DNA of 52,861 bases from Aeromonas sobria (lineage in GTDB: Bacteria > Pseudomonadota > Gammaproteobacteria > Enterobacterales > Aeromonadaceae): positions 1 through 52,861 of the forward strand of contig NZ_CDBW01000019.1 in NCBI RefSeq assembly GCF_000820145.1, read 5' to 3'. Position 1 is the first letter of the stretch; each line of letters begins with the position of its first letter. A program made the position numbers and the translations under genes. Below are positions 8,496 through 18,695 of the stretch, one piece after another. A model generated the notes under the pieces. That model searched no databases. It worked only from the letters and a program-made list of their open reading frames with translations, and had not been told where the DNA came from.

Positions 8496-9809
8496 ATGAA
8501 ATCCATGCTGGCACTGGTCGAAAGACATAAACAGGGAGAACCGGTCGGGATCTATGCCGTCTGCTCCGCTCACCCGCTGGTGCTGGAGGCCGCTTTACGC
8601 TTGGCCGCCGAAGGGGATCAACTGCTGCTGGTCGAGGCTACCTCCAATCAGGTGGATCAGTTCGGTGGTTATACCGGTATGACACCTGCCGATTTTCGTG
8701 ATCGCCTCTATCAACTGGCTGCCGAGTGCCACTTTCCGGCGCACAGACTCATCCTCGGGGGTGATCACCTTGGGCCCAACCGCTGGCAAGGTGAGCCAGC
8801 CGAGCAGGCCATGGCCCATGCCGAAAAGCTGATTGCCTGCTATGTTGCCGCCGGTTTCAAGAAGATCCATCTCGATTGCAGCATGTCTTGTCAGGGTGAC
8901 CCGGTGCCGCTGACCGATGAGCTGGTCGCAGTGCGGGCCGCCCGTCTGGCGCAGATCGCCGAGCAAACCTGTCTGGCCACCTTTGGCCAGAGCGATCTGG
9001 TCTATGTGATTGGCACCGAGGTGCCGGTGCCGGGCGGTGCTCATGAAGAGCTGGCCGAGCTGGCCGTCACCACCCCGGAAGCGGCACGCCATACCCTGGA
9101 AGCCCACCAGCAAGCCTTCGCTCAGGTCGGTCTGGCCCATATCTGGCCACGGGTCATTGGGCTCGTTGTCCAGCCCGGGGTCGAGTTTGACCACACCCAC
9201 ATCATCGATTACCAATCAGCGAAAGCGGCACCACTGAGCCGGATGATCGAAGCCTACCCCCATCTGGTGTTCGAGGCTCACTCCACCGATTACCAGACCC
9301 CCGAGGCTTATCGTCAGCTGGTTCGCGACCACTTTGCCATTCTCAAGGTCGGCCCGGCCCTCACCTTTGCATTGCGTGAAGCGTTGTTTTCCCTTGCCGC
9401 CATCGAAGAGGAGCTGGTTGTCGCCAAGGCGTGCTCGGGCCTGCGCCAGGTGATGGAAGAGACCATGCTGGATCGCCCCGACTTCTGGCGCAGCCACTAT
9501 CAGGGCAACGCAAACGAATGCCGACTCGCGCGCGGTTACAGCTACTCAGACCGCATTCGCTACTACTGGCCCGATGCGCGCGTCGATGAGTGCTATGCCA
9601 GATTGCTCACCAACCTGGCCGCAGAGCCCATCCCCTTGCCACTACTCAGCCAGCATCTGCCCCTGCAGTACCGCAAGGTACGTCAAGGCACGCTGGCGGC
9701 CAATCCCCATGAGCTCATTCTCGATCAGGTGCAGGAGGTGTTGCGCAGCTATGCCAACGCCTGCGGCACAGCCTGCCCCTGTCCTTCCCAGCTTGACCCT
9801 GTTGTTTAA
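8496..9809 (+). CDS. kbaZ: D-tagatose-1,6-bisphosphate aldolase accessory subunit KbaZ/AgaZ
   Basis: Non-catalytic partner needed for full activity and stability of the class II tagatose-bisphosphate aldolase KbaY. Length (437) fits the GatZ/KbaZ family (about 420-430). Recognisable segments are [19 protein letters not shown] at the start, [14 protein letters not shown] (about 86-99), [14 protein letters not shown] (about 125-138), [13 protein letters not shown], and [12 protein letters not shown] (about 257-268). AAGGAAG lies upstream of the ATG. It is the first gene of the long plus-strand aga operon, followed by agaS after 12 bases. In E. coli, agaS lies later in the cluster, so the order differs. 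Confidence 0.93.
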   Translation: MKSMLALVERHKQGEPVGIYAVCSAHPLVLEAALRLAAEGDQLLLVEATSNQVDQFGGYTGMTPADFRDRLYQLAAECHFPAHRLILGGDHLGPNRWQGEPAEQAMAHAEKLIACYVAAGFKKIHLDCSMSCQGDPVPLTDELVAVRAARLAQIAEQTCLATFGQSDLVYVIGTEVPVPGGAHEELAELAVTTPEAARHTLEAHQQAFAQVGLAHIWPRVIGLVVQPGVEFDHTHIIDYQSAKAAPLSRMIEAYPHLVFEAHSTDYQTPEAYRQLVRDHFAILKVGPALTFALREALFSLAAIEEELVVAKACSGLRQVMEETMLDRPDFWRSHYQGNANECRLARGYSYSDRIRYYWPDARVDECYARLLTNLAAEPIPLPLLSQHLPLQYRKVRQGTLAANPHELILDQVQEVLRSYANACGTACPCPSQLDPVV

Positions 9810-9821
9810 GGAGTTGTAGAC

Positions 9822-10988
9822 ATGATCCTTGGTTATTCAGAAGAGATGCTGCGCACGGCCAACGGCCTGGCGACAGCCCGTGAAATAGAGCAACAACCGG
9901 CCACCTGGCGAGAGACCCTTGCCATGGTGGAGGAGTGCCGCAATGCGCTGGATCGCTTTCTTGCCCCTCTGCGCTCCCATGGCAATCTGCGGGTGATCCT
10001 GACCGGTGCTGGAACCTCTGCCTTTGCCGGACGAGCGCTGGCCCCTTACCTCTCTGGCCACTTGAAGGCCCGGTTCGAGGCGATTGCCTCCACCGATATA
10101 GTCACCGATCCGGCCGAGTATCTGGCCGAGGATTGCCCGACTCTGCTCATCTCGTTCGCTCGCTCAGGCAATAGCCCAGAAAGCGTTGCCGCCGTTGAGC
10201 TCGCCAGCCAACTGCTCGGCAACTGCCATCATCTGGTGCTCACCTGTAATGGCGAAGGGGCACTCTATCGCCGCTGCCAGCAAGATGCCCACTCTCTGGC
10301 CCTGCTGATGCCGCCCCAAACCAATGATCGCAGCTTCGCCATGACCAGCAGCCTCACCAGCATGATGCTGAGCTGTCTTGCCGTCTTCCTGCCGAACCAG
10401 TTCAACCAGCAGGTTTGCGCACGACTGGCTGACGTCAGTGAAGCGATCCTTGAGCAGGTTGTTCAGCGGGTACCAGCATGGAATGAACCGCTGCCACAAC
10501 GGGTCATCTATCTTGGCAGCGGCAGCCTACAAGGGGTTGCCCAGGAGTCAGCCCTCAAGTTGCTGGAATTGACTGGTGGCCGACTGGTCGCCATGTTTGA
10601 CTCTCCCACCGGCTTTCGCCATGGCCCCAAATCCGTCGTCAATGCACAGACTCTGATCGTCCAGCTCATCTCCAACGACCCCTATACCCGTCAATATGAT
10701 CTGGACCTGCTGCGCGAACTGCGGGCTGATGGACAGGCAGCCCGGGTGGTCGCCATTGCTGACCAGCATGATCCCCGTATCGAGGAGGGTGAGCACATCT
10801 ATCTGCCCCACACCCTGCAAGGTGATGACGCCCAGCTCGCCTTCTGTTACCTGCTCTATGCCCAGTTCTATGCCTTCCATACCTCGCTGAGCCTTGGCAT
10901 CAGCCCGGACAATCCCTGCCCGACAGGACAAGTCAACCGGGTCGTACAAGGGGTCAATATCTACCCGTTTCACCAAAAAGGAGCCTGA
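9822..10988 (+). CDS. agaS: AgaS: galactosamine-6-phosphate deaminase/isomerase (SIS domains)
   Basis: A 388-residue protein with two SIS (sugar isomerase) domains, as in the isomerase half of GlmS: SIS 1 at about 45-190 (VILTGAGTSAFAG, LLISFARSGNSPESVAA) and SIS 2 at about 215-360 (VIYLGSGSLQGVAQESALK, FDSPTGFRHGPKS). AgaS is now regarded as the enzyme that turns galactosamine-6-phosphate into tagatose-6-phosphate plus ammonia in E. coli, rather than AgaI. No agaI is seen here, which fits. AAGGAG precedes the ATG by 7 bases. Its stop overlaps an ATG of the next gene (TGATGATG). Confidence 0.92.
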   Translation: MILGYSEEMLRTANGLATAREIEQQPATWRETLAMVEECRNALDRFLAPLRSHGNLRVILTGAGTSAFAGRALAPYLSGHLKARFEAIASTDIVTDPAEYLAEDCPTLLISFARSGNSPESVAAVELASQLLGNCHHLVLTCNGEGALYRRCQQDAHSLALLMPPQTNDRSFAMTSSLTSMMLSCLAVFLPNQFNQQVCARLADVSEAILEQVVQRVPAWNEPLPQRVIYLGSGSLQGVAQESALKLLELTGGRLVAMFDSPTGFRHGPKSVVNAQTLIVQLISNDPYTRQYDLDLLRELRADGQAARVVAIADQHDPRIEEGEHIYLPHTLQGDDAQLAFCYLLYAQFYAFHTSLSLGISPDNPCPTGQVNRVVQGVNIYPFHQKGA

Positions 10989-10990
10989 TG

Positions 10991-11464
10991 ATGCCAAACA
11001 TTGTATTGAGCCGGATCGATGAGCGTCTGATCCACGGCCAGGTTGGTGTGCAATGGGTAGGCTTCGCTGGTGCCAATCTGGTGCTGGTCGCCAATGACGA
11101 GGTGGCCAATGACCCCATCCAGCAGAACTTGATGGAGATGGTGCTGGCCGAAGGGATTGCGGTGCGGTTCTGGCCGCTCCAGAAGGTGATCGACAACATC
11201 CACAAGGCGGCGGATCGCCAGAAAATTCTGCTGGTCTGCAAAAATCCTAGCGACTTCAACACCCTGGTTCAGGGAGGTGTCCCCATCTCCCGTATCAACG
11301 TCGGCAACATGCACTACGCCGATGGCAAACGCCAAATCCACAAGACCGTATCTGTGGACGAACAGGACATCACTGCGTTTCGCGCCCTGCAGGACGCCCG
11401 CATCGAGTGCTTTGTCCAGGGAGTGCCGACCGAACCGGCACAGGACATTTTCAATTTGCTCTGA
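10991..11464 (+). CDS. agaV: GalNAc-specific PTS component IIB, AgaV
   Basis: Cytosolic EIIB subunit of the mannose-family PTS. It takes phosphate from EIIA (AgaF) on a histidine and passes it to the incoming GalNAc. The protein begins MPNIVLSRIDERLIHGQVG; His15 in LIHGQV is the family phosphorylation site. It is very similar to E. coli AgaV in length (157) and in segments such as QWVGFAGANLVLVANDEVA. There are two ATG codons in tandem; I chose the second (10991) because the AAGGAG at 10978-10983 is then 7 bases away and the N-terminus matches AgaV. It overlaps or abuts agaS, so translation is probably coupled. Confidence 0.93.
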   Translation: MPNIVLSRIDERLIHGQVGVQWVGFAGANLVLVANDEVANDPIQQNLMEMVLAEGIAVRFWPLQKVIDNIHKAADRQKILLVCKNPSDFNTLVQGGVPISRINVGNMHYADGKRQIHKTVSVDEQDITAFRALQDARIECFVQGVPTEPAQDIFNLL

Positions 11465-11479
11465 TTAAGGACAATTGTG

Positions 11480-12253
11480 ATGGAAATCAGTTTATTACAA
11501 GGGCTTCTACTGGGGGTTTTGGCATTCTTTGCCGGACTAGACCTGTTCAATGGCCTGACCCACTTCCACCGGCCCGTCGTACTGGGGCCGCTGGTTGGCC
11601 TGATCCTCGGCGACCTGCCCACCGGTATTCTGGTAGGCGGTACTCTGGAGCTGGTCTGGATGGGGCTGGCGCCGCTGGCGGGCGCGCAGCCACCCAACGT
11701 CATCATCGGCACCATAGTCGGTGCCACCTTCGCCATCACTACCGGGGTCAAGCCGGATGTGGCGGTCGGGGTTGCAGTTCCCTTCGCCGTTGCAGTCCAG
11801 ATGGGGATCACCTTCCTCTTCTCGGTAATGTCGGGAGTCATGTCTCGCTGTGATCGCATGGCTGAAGCGGGTGATACCCGAGGGATCGAGCGGGTCAACT
11901 ATCTGGCGCTGCTGACACTGGGCACCTTCTACTTTCTCTGCGCCTTTCTGCCCACCTACTTCGGGGCCGAGCACGCCAAAGCGGCCATCGATGTACTGCC
12001 AGCCCGCTTGATTGACGGCCTCGGTGTTGCTGGCGGCATCATGCCTGCCATCGGTTTTGCCGTGCTGCTCAAAATCATGATGAAGAACGTCTACATCCCC
12101 TACTTCATCCTCGGCTTCGTTGCTGCAGCCTGGCTCCAGCTACCGGTACTGGCTATCGCTGCCGCCGCACTGGCCATGGCCCTAATCGACTTCATGCGCA
12201 CCACCACCCCGCAAGCTCGTCCTGTCCAGGAGGAAACTGAAGATGGCATCTAA
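11480..12253 (+). CDS. agaW: GalNAc-specific PTS component IIC, AgaW
   Basis: Membrane EIIC subunit of the mannose-family PTS, 257 residues with about seven hydrophobic segments. The family signature GGTLELVWMGLAPLAGAQPP (about residues 53-72) and the following NVIIGTIVG are intact. With EIID (AgaE) it forms the sugar channel. In E. coli K-12 agaW is truncated; here the gene is full length. AAGGA lies 8 bases before the ATG at 11480; a GTG one codon earlier (11477) is less likely. Its end overlaps the agaE start by 11 bases. Confidence 0.93.
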   Translation: MEISLLQGLLLGVLAFFAGLDLFNGLTHFHRPVVLGPLVGLILGDLPTGILVGGTLELVWMGLAPLAGAQPPNVIIGTIVGATFAITTGVKPDVAVGVAVPFAVAVQMGITFLFSVMSGVMSRCDRMAEAGDTRGIERVNYLALLTLGTFYFLCAFLPTYFGAEHAKAAIDVLPARLIDGLGVAGGIMPAIGFAVLLKIMMKNVYIPYFILGFVAAAWLQLPVLAIAAAALAMALIDFMRTTTPQARPVQEETEDGI

Positions 12254-13121
12254 CAACACCGCAGCCCGGGTCATCTCGGCAGTCGAACCACAACCGTCTC
12301 ATGCCCCTTCTGACGACACCTATGAAGATCAGCAACTGGGCGCCGAACTGACCAAGCAGGATATCAATCGCTTTGCCTGGCGCTCCCTGCTCCTGCAGGC
12401 CTCCTTCAACTATGAGCGGATGCAGGCCTCGGGCTGGCTCTATGGGTTGCTGCCCGCACTACAGAAGATCCACACCAATCCTCGGGATCTCTCACGGGCA
12501 ATGAAAGGACACATGGGCTTCTTCAATACCCACCCCTTCCTGGTCACCTTCGTGATGGGGATTGTGCTGGCGATGGAGCGCTCCAAACAGAACGTCAACA
12601 GCATCCAGAGCACCAAGATTGCTGTCGGTGCACCGCTCGGCGGGATTGGTGATGCTATGTTCTGGCTCACGCTGCTCCCCATCTGCGGTGGCATCGGGGC
12701 AGATCTGGCGCTACAAGGCTCCATCATGGGCGCCGTGTTCTTCTTCCTGCTGTTCAACGTGGTGCACTTCGGTCTGCGTTTTGGCCTGGCTCACTACGCC
12801 TATCGGATGGGGGTAGCTGCCATTCCGGTGATCAAGGCCAACACCCGCAAGGTGGGCCATGCCGCCTCCATTGTCGGCATGACGGTCATTGGCGCTCTGG
12901 TAGCCACCTATGTGCGCCTCGGCACCACGCTTGAGATCACCGCCGGTGATGCCGTCGTCAAACTGCAGGCTGATGTGCTCGACAAGCTGATGCCCGCCTT
13001 CCTGCCGCTGCTCTACACCCTGGCGATGTATGCCCTGATCCGCAAGGGCTGGAGCCCGCTGCGCCTCATCGTCATCACTGTGGTACTCGGTATCGTCGGC
13101 AAGTTCGCCGGTTTCCTCTAA
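12243..13121 (+). CDS. agaE: GalNAc-specific PTS component IID, AgaE
   Basis: Membrane EIID subunit of the mannose-family PTS, 292 residues. An N-terminal cytosolic part of about 35 residues is followed by the family core: FAWRSLLLQASFNYERMQ, the YGLLPALQKI helix, KGHMGFFNTHPFL, and APLGGIGDAMFWLTLLP (about 134-150), the IID signature. Helices near the C-terminus anchor it. AGGAGG lies upstream of the ATG, inside the end of agaW. A 47-base gap containing a GC-rich hairpin separates it from agaF. Confidence 0.93.
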   Translation: MASNNTAARVISAVEPQPSHAPSDDTYEDQQLGAELTKQDINRFAWRSLLLQASFNYERMQASGWLYGLLPALQKIHTNPRDLSRAMKGHMGFFNTHPFLVTFVMGIVLAMERSKQNVNSIQSTKIAVGAPLGGIGDAMFWLTLLPICGGIGADLALQGSIMGAVFFFLLFNVVHFGLRFGLAHYAYRMGVAAIPVIKANTRKVGHAASIVGMTVIGALVATYVRLGTTLEITAGDAVVKLQADVLDKLMPAFLPLLYTLAMYALIRKGWSPLRLIVITVVLGIVGKFAGFL

Positions 13122-13127
13122 TCCGGA

Positions 13128-13144
13128 GCCGGCTGTGGGCCGGC
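13128..13144 (+). other. Intercistronic hairpin between agaE and agaF
   Basis: GCCGGC (13128-13133) and GCCGGC (13139-13144) form a 6-bp GC-only stem with a TGTGG loop. It begins 7 bases after the agaE stop and has no T-run. Such a hairpin could protect the upstream mRNA or lower readthrough to agaF; this is inference. Confidence 0.4.
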
Positions 13145-13168
13145 CCCTTTGCAGTAAAGGAACAGACT

Positions 13169-13609
13169 ATGTTGGGCATCATCATTTGCGGTCATGGCGG
13201 TTTCGCCAGCGGTCTGAATCGCGCCATGCTCCAGATCCTCGGCGAACAGGAAGCCGTTATCGCCATCGACTTTCCCGAGAGCTCCACCACCGCTCTGCTG
13301 CAGGCGCAGTACGAAGCGGCGCTGGCAGAGATCGACAAGGGGGATGGCGTGGTCTTCCTGACCGACCTGCTCGGCGGAACCCCGTTTCGGGTTGCCTCTA
13401 CCCTGGCATTACGCCAAAGCAATCGGGAAGTCGTTACCGGTACCAACCTGCAGCTACTGCTGGAGATGGTGCTGGAACGAGACGGGCTCAGCGCCCACGA
13501 GTTCCGTTTGCAAGCTCTCACTTGCGGCCACCGGGGCCTCACCTCGCTGGCGGATGAAATGCAAAAAGATCGCCAAGCAGAAGCAAGCCTGGTCGAGGAG
13601 GGCATTTAA
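13169..13609 (+). CDS. agaF: GalNAc-specific PTS component IIA, AgaF
   Basis: Cytosolic EIIA subunit (mannose-family EIIA fold), 146 residues. It accepts phosphate from HPr on His9, in the motif IICGHGGFASG, and hands it to AgaV. The second family motif, FLTDLLGGTPFRVAS, is at about residues 64-78. It completes the IIA-IIB-IIC-IID set, so the transporter should work without other EII parts. AAAGGA precedes the ATG. The stop (TAA 13607-13609) directly abuts the agaA ATG. Confidence 0.93.
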   Translation: MLGIIICGHGGFASGLNRAMLQILGEQEAVIAIDFPESSTTALLQAQYEAALAEIDKGDGVVFLTDLLGGTPFRVASTLALRQSNREVVTGTNLQLLLEMVLERDGLSAHEFRLQALTCGHRGLTSLADEMQKDRQAEASLVEEGI

Positions 13610-15654
<2,045 letters not shown>

Positions 15655-15695
15655 TAACAATAAAATCACAGTAACAGGTCTGGGAGATAATAGTG

Positions 15696-17228
15696 ATGGC
15701 TCAAACATCCTTGCGAAATAAGGTATGGGAATTTGCCCAGAGTTTAGGGAAGACATTTATGTTCCCAGTATCTCTGATGGCATTCATGGGTTTATTGCTG
15801 GGGGTGGGTTCATCCATCACTAGCCCCTCAACCATAGATAACTTTCCTTTTCTTGGTGGCGAGTATACCCAGCTCATCTTCAATCTGGTGGCAACGGTAG
15901 GAAGCTTTGGTTTTACCTATTTGCCCATCATGTTTGCCATCGGTATTCCGATGGGGTTGAGCGAAAAAAACAAGGGAGTTGCAGCCTATTCCGGTTTCGT
16001 TGGCTACATGGCGATGAATATCGGGATCAACTTTTATCTCTCCAGCACCAACCAACTTGCCGCACCGGAAAATATCAAGCTGGCAGGCCAGGCGATGGTT
16101 ATGGGGATACAGACGCTGTCCATGGGTGTATTGGGAGGCATTGTTTCAGGGATTGTGACCTACTTCATTCATAGTCGTTTCTACAACCTGAAACTGCATG
16201 ATGCCTTCTCTTTCTTCAGTGGCCTGCGTTCTGTTCCCATTATTACAGCACTAACCCTTTCCTTGATTGGCCTTGCTATGCCACTGTTCTGGCATTACGT
16301 CGCCATGGGCATTACTGCGGTCGGAAATGTTATTATTTCCGCAGGTTCTTTTGGCGCATTTCTTTATGGTGTGGCGATCAACCTGCTCAAGCCCCTCGGC
16401 TTGCATCACATTATGCTGGCCATGGTGCGATTCACTCCGGCAGGCGGCACAGAACTGGTCAATGGCGAGACTATTTCCGGAGCGCTCAACATTTTCTTTG
16501 CCCAACTGAAATCCGGAGAACAGATCAGCCCAGCTGCGACAGCCTTTCTGTCCCAAGGATTCATGCCAACCTTTATATTTGGCTTGCCTGCCGCAGCACT
16601 TGCTATGTATATGGCAGCGACGCCTGGCAATAGAACCAAGATAAAGAGCCTGATTATCTCTGGAGTGCTTGTCTCTATCGTGACCGGCATTTCTGAACCC
16701 ATAGAGTTTTTGTTCCTGTTCGTTGCACCGATGCTCTACCTGTTTCATGTATTCATGACTGGCGCAGCACTATTTGTTGTCGCGATGTGTGGCGTGACTA
16801 TTGGAAATACTGATGGTAGTGCACTGGACCTGCTTATCTTTGGCATAATGCAGGGCTGGCAGACTAAGTGGTATCTCATCATTCCGATTGGATTGGTATG
16901 GTCAGCAATATATTTCTGCGTCTTCTACTGGTACATCAAAAAATACGATATCAAGACCCCGGGAAGGGACGGCATGGAGGACTCCTTGATCCAAAAACAT
17001 GACCCGGTCGTTATCCTTGATGCTTTGGGTGGTAAAGAGAATATCGTCAGTCTTGATAATTGCGTGACCCGCTTAAGACTGGTTGTGCATGACATGAACA
17101 AACTGCAAGAGAATGTGCTGAAACAAGCTGGTGCCCTCTCCGTTGTCAAAATCGATGAGCACAGTGTCCAGGTAATTATTGGTGCTCAGGTTCAAACCGT
17201 GAAGGATAATCTCGATGCTCTGCTGTAA
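15696..17228 (+). CDS. PTS EIICB permease, MalX/glucose-family
   Basis: Membrane permease of the glucose superfamily PTS: EIIC (about residues 1-410, ten or so hydrophobic segments) fused to EIIB (about 430-510). The EIIC signature GISEPIEFLFLFVAP is intact, and the EIIB phosphocysteine is Cys456 in LDNCVTRLRL. There is no IIA domain, so EIIA-Glc or another IIA must phosphorylate it. It resembles MalX more than PtsG or NagE, and a malY-like gene follows. GGGAG at 15682-15686 precedes both a GTG (15693) and the ATG (15696); I took the ATG. Base composition is visibly AT-richer than agaZ-kbaY. Its substrate is unknown; a sugar released by the downstream glycosidase is a reasonable guess. Confidence 0.85.
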   Translation: MAQTSLRNKVWEFAQSLGKTFMFPVSLMAFMGLLLGVGSSITSPSTIDNFPFLGGEYTQLIFNLVATVGSFGFTYLPIMFAIGIPMGLSEKNKGVAAYSGFVGYMAMNIGINFYLSSTNQLAAPENIKLAGQAMVMGIQTLSMGVLGGIVSGIVTYFIHSRFYNLKLHDAFSFFSGLRSVPIITALTLSLIGLAMPLFWHYVAMGITAVGNVIISAGSFGAFLYGVAINLLKPLGLHHIMLAMVRFTPAGGTELVNGETISGALNIFFAQLKSGEQISPAATAFLSQGFMPTFIFGLPAAALAMYMAATPGNRTKIKSLIISGVLVSIVTGISEPIEFLFLFVAPMLYLFHVFMTGAALFVVAMCGVTIGNTDGSALDLLIFGIMQGWQTKWYLIIPIGLVWSAIYFCVFYWYIKKYDIKTPGRDGMEDSLIQKHDPVVILDALGGKENIVSLDNCVTRLRLVVHDMNKLQENVLKQAGALSVVKIDEHSVQVIIGAQVQTVKDNLDALL

Positions 17229-18462
17229 CGATCGGGAGGCTTTACGCCTCCCCACTCCCTCTGCTAACGAACGACACTCCTGTTTCGACGTACTGGCAGA
17301 CCGCATCAGCGATAAATGCCGAAAGTGGGACCTCAATATGATTGAGAACAGGTTTGGCCCCGTCCCTGCCAACAGCATTCCCATGTGGATTGCCGATATG
17401 GATTTCAAATCACCGCCAGCCGTGGCTCGCAAATTCCGCGAAATCATCAGCTGGGGTACCTTCAGCTACACCCACAGCATCGATGACTTCTATGAGGCGG
17501 TCGTCAACTTCCAGGCGCGCCACCACAAGGTCGCTGTGGAACGGGAGTGGATCACCCTCTCCTATGGCACCGTCTCTACCCTGCACTACACAGTGCAAGC
17601 ATTTTGCCAACCGGGCGACAGCATCATCATGAACACCCCGGTCTACGATCCCTTTGCCAAAGCAGCCGAAAGACAGGGGGTCAAGGTTATCGCCAACTCG
17701 CTAGCGCTCAGCAACGGGCGGTACCAGATCGATCTGGCGAAGCTGGAAGAGCAGATCATTAGCAACAGACCCAAGGTCTACTTCCTCTGCTCACCCCACA
17801 ACCCATCGGGGAGGATATGGAGCCAGACCGAGCTTGAGGCGGTTGCAGACATATGCCTTCGTTATAACGTGCTAATGATGGTTGATGAAGTACATGCGGA
17901 ACATATTATTGATGGCGATTTTATCTCTTTCCTGGCATTGGATGAAAATTACCTCAATAACATGATGTTGATGAGCTCACCCAACAAGGCATTCAATTTA
18001 GGAGGGTTAAAAACATCTTACAGCATCATTCCAAACCCCAGGATAAGAGAGATATTCAAAGCACAACTGGAACGAAATTCAATTACGTCACCAAACGTGT
18101 TTGGTCTGTGGGGAATTATTACTGCATATAACGAGTGTGATGACTGGCTGGCTGAGCTAAATAGCTATTTACGAAAAAACTACAATCTGCTTGACGACTA
18201 TTTTAAGCTACATCTACCAGATTTCAAGGTCATGCCAATGAATGCCTCTTATCTGGTCTGGGTAAATACAACCGGAAGCGGAATGAATGCAACTGATATT
18301 ACCAAACAATGGGCAACAGAGGCTGGTGTTATCGTTGAAGATGGATCGCATTACGTAAGCGATGGCGAGTCTTATGTTCGTATAAATATCGGCACCTCTC
18401 ACCAATTGCTCAAGGAAGCACTGCATCGTTTGGGCATATGGGCTGAGCAATATAGCCAGTAG
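17215..18462 (+). CDS. MalY/PatB-family PLP-dependent C-S lyase or aminotransferase
   Basis: A 415-residue fold type I PLP enzyme of the MalY/PatB subgroup. Visible are PMWIADMDF (substrate pocket), YDPFAKA, FLCSPHNPSGRIW, MMVDEVHAEHI, MSSPNKAFNLGG with Lys258 as the probable Schiff-base lysine, and a YVRINIGT arginine for the carboxylate. Homologues cleave cystathionine-like C-S bonds, and E. coli MalY also modulates MalT. The ATG at 17215 overlaps the permease gene by 14 bases. Homology only starts at about residue 24, and a perfect hairpin (17234-17252) falls in this extra region, so the true start is uncertain. The distal half is clearly AT-rich. Pairing with a MalX-like permease mirrors E. 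coli malXY. Confidence 0.85.
   Translation: MLCCNDREALRLPTPSANERHSCFDVLADRISDKCRKWDLNMIENRFGPVPANSIPMWIADMDFKSPPAVARKFREIISWGTFSYTHSIDDFYEAVVNFQARHHKVAVEREWITLSYGTVSTLHYTVQAFCQPGDSIIMNTPVYDPFAKAAERQGVKVIANSLALSNGRYQIDLAKLEEQIISNRPKVYFLCSPHNPSGRIWSQTELEAVADICLRYNVLMMVDEVHAEHIIDGDFISFLALDENYLNNMMLMSSPNKAFNLGGLKTSYSIIPNPRIREIFKAQLERNSITSPNVFGLWGIITAYNECDDWLAELNSYLRKNYNLLDDYFKLHLPDFKVMPMNASYLVWVNTTGSGMNATDITKQWATEAGVIVEDGSHYVSDGESYVRINIGTSHQLLKEALHRLGIWAEQYSQ
17234..17252 (+). other. Hairpin at the permease/malY-like junction
   Basis: GGGAGGC (17234-17240) pairs perfectly with GCCTCCC (17246-17252) around TTTAC, starting 6 bases after the permease stop. No T-run follows. It lies inside the annotated 5' part of the malY-like ORF, so it may sequester GGAGG or damp readthrough. 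Confidence 0.4.
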
Positions 18463-18485
18463 TAAGAATACATAAATCACTCTAT

Positions 18486-18510
18486 GGCGGGAGCGCATAT
18501 TGTTCCCGCC
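18486..18510 (+). terminator. Terminator-like hairpin after the malY-like gene
   Basis: GGCGGGAGC (18486-18494) pairs with GTTCCCGCC (18502-18510), with one G-U pair, around a 7-base loop. What follows is AAGCTCTCTTC rather than a T-run, so termination may be weak. The rest of the 233-base gap before the glycosidase gene holds no clear gene and presumably contains its promoter. Confidence 0.45.
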
Positions 18511-18695
18511 AAGCTCTCTTCAGGCTGTGAGCACCTGATGCCTGCATCATGGGCACCAAACAACCAGAAACAATGCCTCATCGGTCAAACAGGCAGAGTT
18601 CCTGATGATCCCTATTCAGGGAGGCCGCGCTTCTAGCCTCACTTATCGACTCATCGACAATTGAGCCCAACACGGCTCTACGTAAGGGGAAACAT

